In this document: positions 5,595-7,436 of the stretch, in pieces
Layout of the letters: each line of letters begins with the position of its first letter
How positions within the stretch are numbered: the stretch's first letter is position 1
Source of the DNA: Flavobacteriaceae bacterium
GTDB taxonomy: Bacteria; Bacteroidota; Bacteroidia; Flavobacteriales; Flavobacteriaceae
NCBI GenBank assembly: GCA_023301205.1
Contig: JALZVC010000168.1
Span: 1-7,436 of the forward strand
Direction: 5' to 3'
Length of the DNA stretch: 7,436 bases
Notes under the pieces: model-generated
The model's database searches: none
What the model was told of the DNA's origin: nothing
What the model saw: only the letters and a program-made list of their open reading frames with translations
Translations under genes and position numbers: made by a program

Positions 5595-6020
5595 TTACTT
5601 TACTCTGTACCAGTATTGTGTTCTTCCAAAAAGCGAGAAGCCAATATAACCTCTTACTTTTAGTTTGTCATCTTCTTCAAGTTCTATATAGCATTTGTAT
5701 TCTTTACCACTTTCAGGATCAAGGATTTTACCTCCTTCATAATCGTCTCCATCTTTTTCCAGTCCTCTAATAATCTCAAGGCCTACAATGGGTTTATCTT
5801 TATCCTTACCGGTACATTTATCACACAACGAATTTTCGTACCCTTCAGTTAAAATTTGTAATACCTTCCCGTAGACTTTACCATCTCTCTCGTATATCTC
5901 GAGAATAGATTTTGCCTCTCCACTTACATCATCGATGGTTTTCCACTTTCCGAAGACATCTTGTGCTGTGCCTGTAAAACTAATTAGCGCAATGGCTACT
6001 ACTGTTATAAATTGTTTCAT
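5595..6020 (-). CDS. Secreted DUF2147 family protein
   Basis: This encodes 141 residues. A signal peptide covers about 1-20 (MKQF, hydrophobic core, TGTAQ before D21), so it is exported to the periplasm or envelope. The mature part is one DUF2147 domain with the family blocks FGKWKTIDDVSGEAKS at 23-38, IYERDGKVYGKV at 42-53, a CxxC pair (C66, C69), GGKILDPESGKEYKC at 96-110 and RGYIGFSLFGRTQYW at 123-137. The fold is thought to be a small beta-barrel of the lipocalin-like kind; no reaction is established. Whether C66, C69 and C110 bind metal or form a disulfide cannot be told from sequence. Its ATG follows the stop of the CHI-like gene by 1 nt, so the two are very probably co-translated. The terminator at 5539-5567 ends the transcript. 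Confidence 0.92.
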   Translation of the reverse strand: MKQFITVVAIALISFTGTAQDVFGKWKTIDDVSGEAKSILEIYERDGKVYGKVLQILTEGYENSLCDKCTGKDKDKPIVGLEIIRGLEKDGDDYEGGKILDPESGKEYKCYIELEEDDKLKVRGYIGFSLFGRTQYWYRVK

Positions 6021-6021
6021 A

Positions 6022-6585
6022 TTACTTACCTAACATTCCTTTTTTAAGCTTGTTGTCTGCTGGATCATCTCCTAACCAAATACCAAATAATGCTTTTTTG
6101 AAAGCAGCACCAGCGATTGTACCAAGCTCTTTCTCATTTTTGTAAACAACAACACCTTTTCCATTTTGGTTGGTGATGTCAAAAACATCTCCTTCTAAAA
6201 TCTCAGCGCTAAAAAATGATTTGAATTTTTTAATATCATCTACTATAGGTCCTGTGTTTTCATCTGTAGATGCTTTAAAACCATCTTCTACTGCGTCACT
6301 CATTGCATTACTACTAACAAAACTAGAAGTGATTACAAGACGTATAGCCATCGTATCATCTGACCCTATTATCGCTTTTGCATCATTAGATTTTTTTGAT
6401 AAGTACAAGCCCCCAGAATACAATTTTAAAACCACTGCTTTTTTACGAATACCAGCACCGTTAAGCAAAAGCTCTTGCTCGTTAAAGTTAAGTGTATTTG
6501 GCAAGGTTACTTCTCCAACCTGGGTTTGGGCCATAGCCATATTAACAGAGACCATTGCTACTAATAAGAAAATTACTTTTTTCAT
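6022..6585 (-). CDS. Secreted chalcone-isomerase-like protein
   Basis: This encodes 187 residues. It has a clear signal peptide, MKK, hydrophobic core and NMAMAQ, with likely cleavage after Q20. The mature protein matches the bacterial chalcone-isomerase-like family: LNGAGIRKK at 41-49, LKLYSGGLYL at 53-62, and a C-terminal LFGIWLGDDPAD at 167-177, before the end KKGMLGK. Despite the name, these bacterial proteins are not known to make flavonoids; related plant proteins without isomerase activity bind fatty acids, so ligand binding in the periplasm is a guess. It begins 13 nt after the YihY stop, with an A-rich leader, and its stop is 1 nt before the DUF2147 start. This spacing indicates one operon with both neighbours. 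Confidence 0.88.
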   Translation of the reverse strand: MKKVIFLLVAMVSVNMAMAQTQVGEVTLPNTLNFNEQELLLNGAGIRKKAVVLKLYSGGLYLSKKSNDAKAIIGSDDTMAIRLVITSSFVSSNAMSDAVEDGFKASTDENTGPIVDDIKKFKSFFSAEILEGDVFDITNQNGKGVVVYKNEKELGTIAGAAFKKALFGIWLGDDPADNKLKKGMLGK

Positions 6586-6598
6586 TTTGATTATTGTT

Positions 6599-7436
6599 TT
6601 AGTTAATATAAGTTTTTGTTCGTTTTTGTTTTAAGTCAAGTTGCCTAAGCGCAATATTGAGTTCAAAGCCTAATAACAATAGGTTTGAGTTGATCCAAAT
6701 ATATAACATCATTATTAACAATGCCCCCAGTGAACCATACAATTCGTTATAATTAGAAAAATTTTCTATATAAATACCGAATAAATAAGTGGTCAAAATA
6801 AAGAGCAATGTAGTTACTAAAGCACCCAATGAGAAAAAGCGTGATTGTCTTCCTTCTTTTGTGCCAAAATAATACAGTGTTGCTACTGCTATATATACCA
6901 TTACTACAAAGACCGTAATTTGCAATAGAGAAATCCAAAAAAGATCATTCTCTATATAAGCACGTCCAGTTAAGTCATTAATCAAAAACTCACCATAGAC
7001 AGTCACTCCCACAGTGATAAGCAACAACAATGCCAAAAGCAAAGACACTAATAACGCCACGGCATACTGCATAAAAAACCCACGATTAAGCGTTACGTGA
7101 AAAGAATTTTCAAATGCACCAAAACAAGCATTTACACCATTTGCAGCTAAAAACAAAGACAGTATGACTACAAAAGATAAAAGGCCTCCACGAGGGTTTA
7201 CAGCAATATCTGCAATTACAGGATAAAACAAATCTGCAGTCTGAGCGGGCAACGCTTCTTCTATAAGAATTAAAAAAGTGGTCTGAAATCTATCAATATT
7301 TATATAGGGTATTAAATTTAAGATGAAGATTAAAAACGGAAACAAGGCAACAAAAAAACTATACGCAATAGAACTTGCTCTTGGCGAAAAAGATCCTTTT
7401 ATTATTCCCGTTCCATACATTTCTACCAAATCATAC
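6599..7436 (-). CDS. YihY/BrkB family inner membrane protein, N-terminus beyond the window
   Basis: At least 278 codons are visible and the frame is open through the right edge (YDLVEM precedes the first possible ATG), so the true start lies outside. Six membrane segments fit the family: counting from the TTG at 7429 as residue 1, they are about 20-43, 83-105, 120-149, 163-188, 198-221 and 231-260. Family marks are the PRASSIAYSFF stretch before helix 1, AANGVNACFGAFENSF at 95-110, and YGSLGA at 231-236 with E256 in GFELN. A basic tail (KQKRTK) lies in the cytoplasm. Members were once annotated as ribonuclease BN, which is wrong; the function is uncertain. It is upstream of the CHI-like and DUF2147 genes with only 13 nt of spacing, so any promoter lies inside it or beyond the edge. 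Confidence 0.93.
   Translation of the reverse strand, partial: YDLVEMYGTGIIKGSFSPRASSIAYSFFVALFPFLIFILNLIPYINIDRFQTTFLILIEEALPAQTADLFYPVIADIAVNPRGGLLSFVVILSLFLAANGVNACFGAFENSFHVTLNRGFFMQYAVALLVSLLLALLLLITVGVTVYGEFLINDLTGRAYIENDLFWISLLQITVFVVMVYIAVATLYYFGTKEGRQSRFFSLGALVTTLLFILTTYLFGIYIENFSNYNELYGSLGALLIMMLYIWINSNLLLLGFELNIALRQLDLKQKRTKTYIN

Noticed and set aside
6170..6634. Rightward frame of 154 codons over the CHI-like gene
   Set aside because: Antisense to a gene with a signal peptide and family motifs; its own protein is low-complexity Ser/Ile/Leu-rich and it crosses an operon junction.
6753..6938. Leftward frame of 61 codons inside the YihY gene in another frame
   Set aside because: Fully overlapped on the same strand by the six-helix membrane protein; its apparent hydrophobicity follows from the T-rich sequence.

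Overview
The window comes from an AT-rich genome of the phylum Bacteroidota, most likely a marine or free-living member of the Flavobacteriaceae. Three things support this. Ribosomal genes are preceded by A-rich leaders without Shine-Dalgarno sequences. Both promoters I can place match the Bacteroidota pattern TTG / about 19-20 bp / TAnnTTTG. Several proteins are typical of flavobacteria: a DUF6495-type protein beside rplI, an 822-residue PriA, a DUF2147 protein with a signal peptide ending in TAQ, and a chalcone-isomerase-like secreted protein. I cannot name the genus from the sequence.

Layout, left to right. Positions 1-304 hold the possible end of a rightward gene and a possible leftward secreted micro-protein interrupted at a run of nine A. 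Next comes a leftward block read rpsF (S6) - rpsR (S18) - rplI (L9), a hairpin terminator, then the DUF6495-type gene. This block has a strong promoter and a hairpin at the predicted start of its leader. Back to back with it is a rightward LytTR-type response regulator with its own promoter and a pair of direct repeats just upstream. The regulator ends at a perfect 46-bp palindrome shared with the convergent priA gene, which reads leftward and has a TTG start abutting a 7-bp tandem repeat. The right third is a leftward set of genes: a six-helix YihY/BrkB membrane protein (N-terminus beyond the edge), a secreted chalcone-isomerase-like protein and a secreted DUF2147 protein, closed by a clear terminator.

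Functionally, the core is housekeeping: translation (S6, S18, L9) and restart of stalled replication forks (PriA). The regulator has no histidine kinase beside it in this window, so its signal and targets are unknown. The yihY / CHI-like / DUF2147 set is probably one transcript making envelope proteins of unknown function. I see no CRISPR array, phage gene, insertion sequence, tRNA, rRNA or defence system. The less ordinary signals are small and regulatory: the terminator placed 14 nt before a start codon, the rpsF leader hairpin, the direct repeats before the LytTR gene, the priA leader repeat and the interrupted micro-protein.
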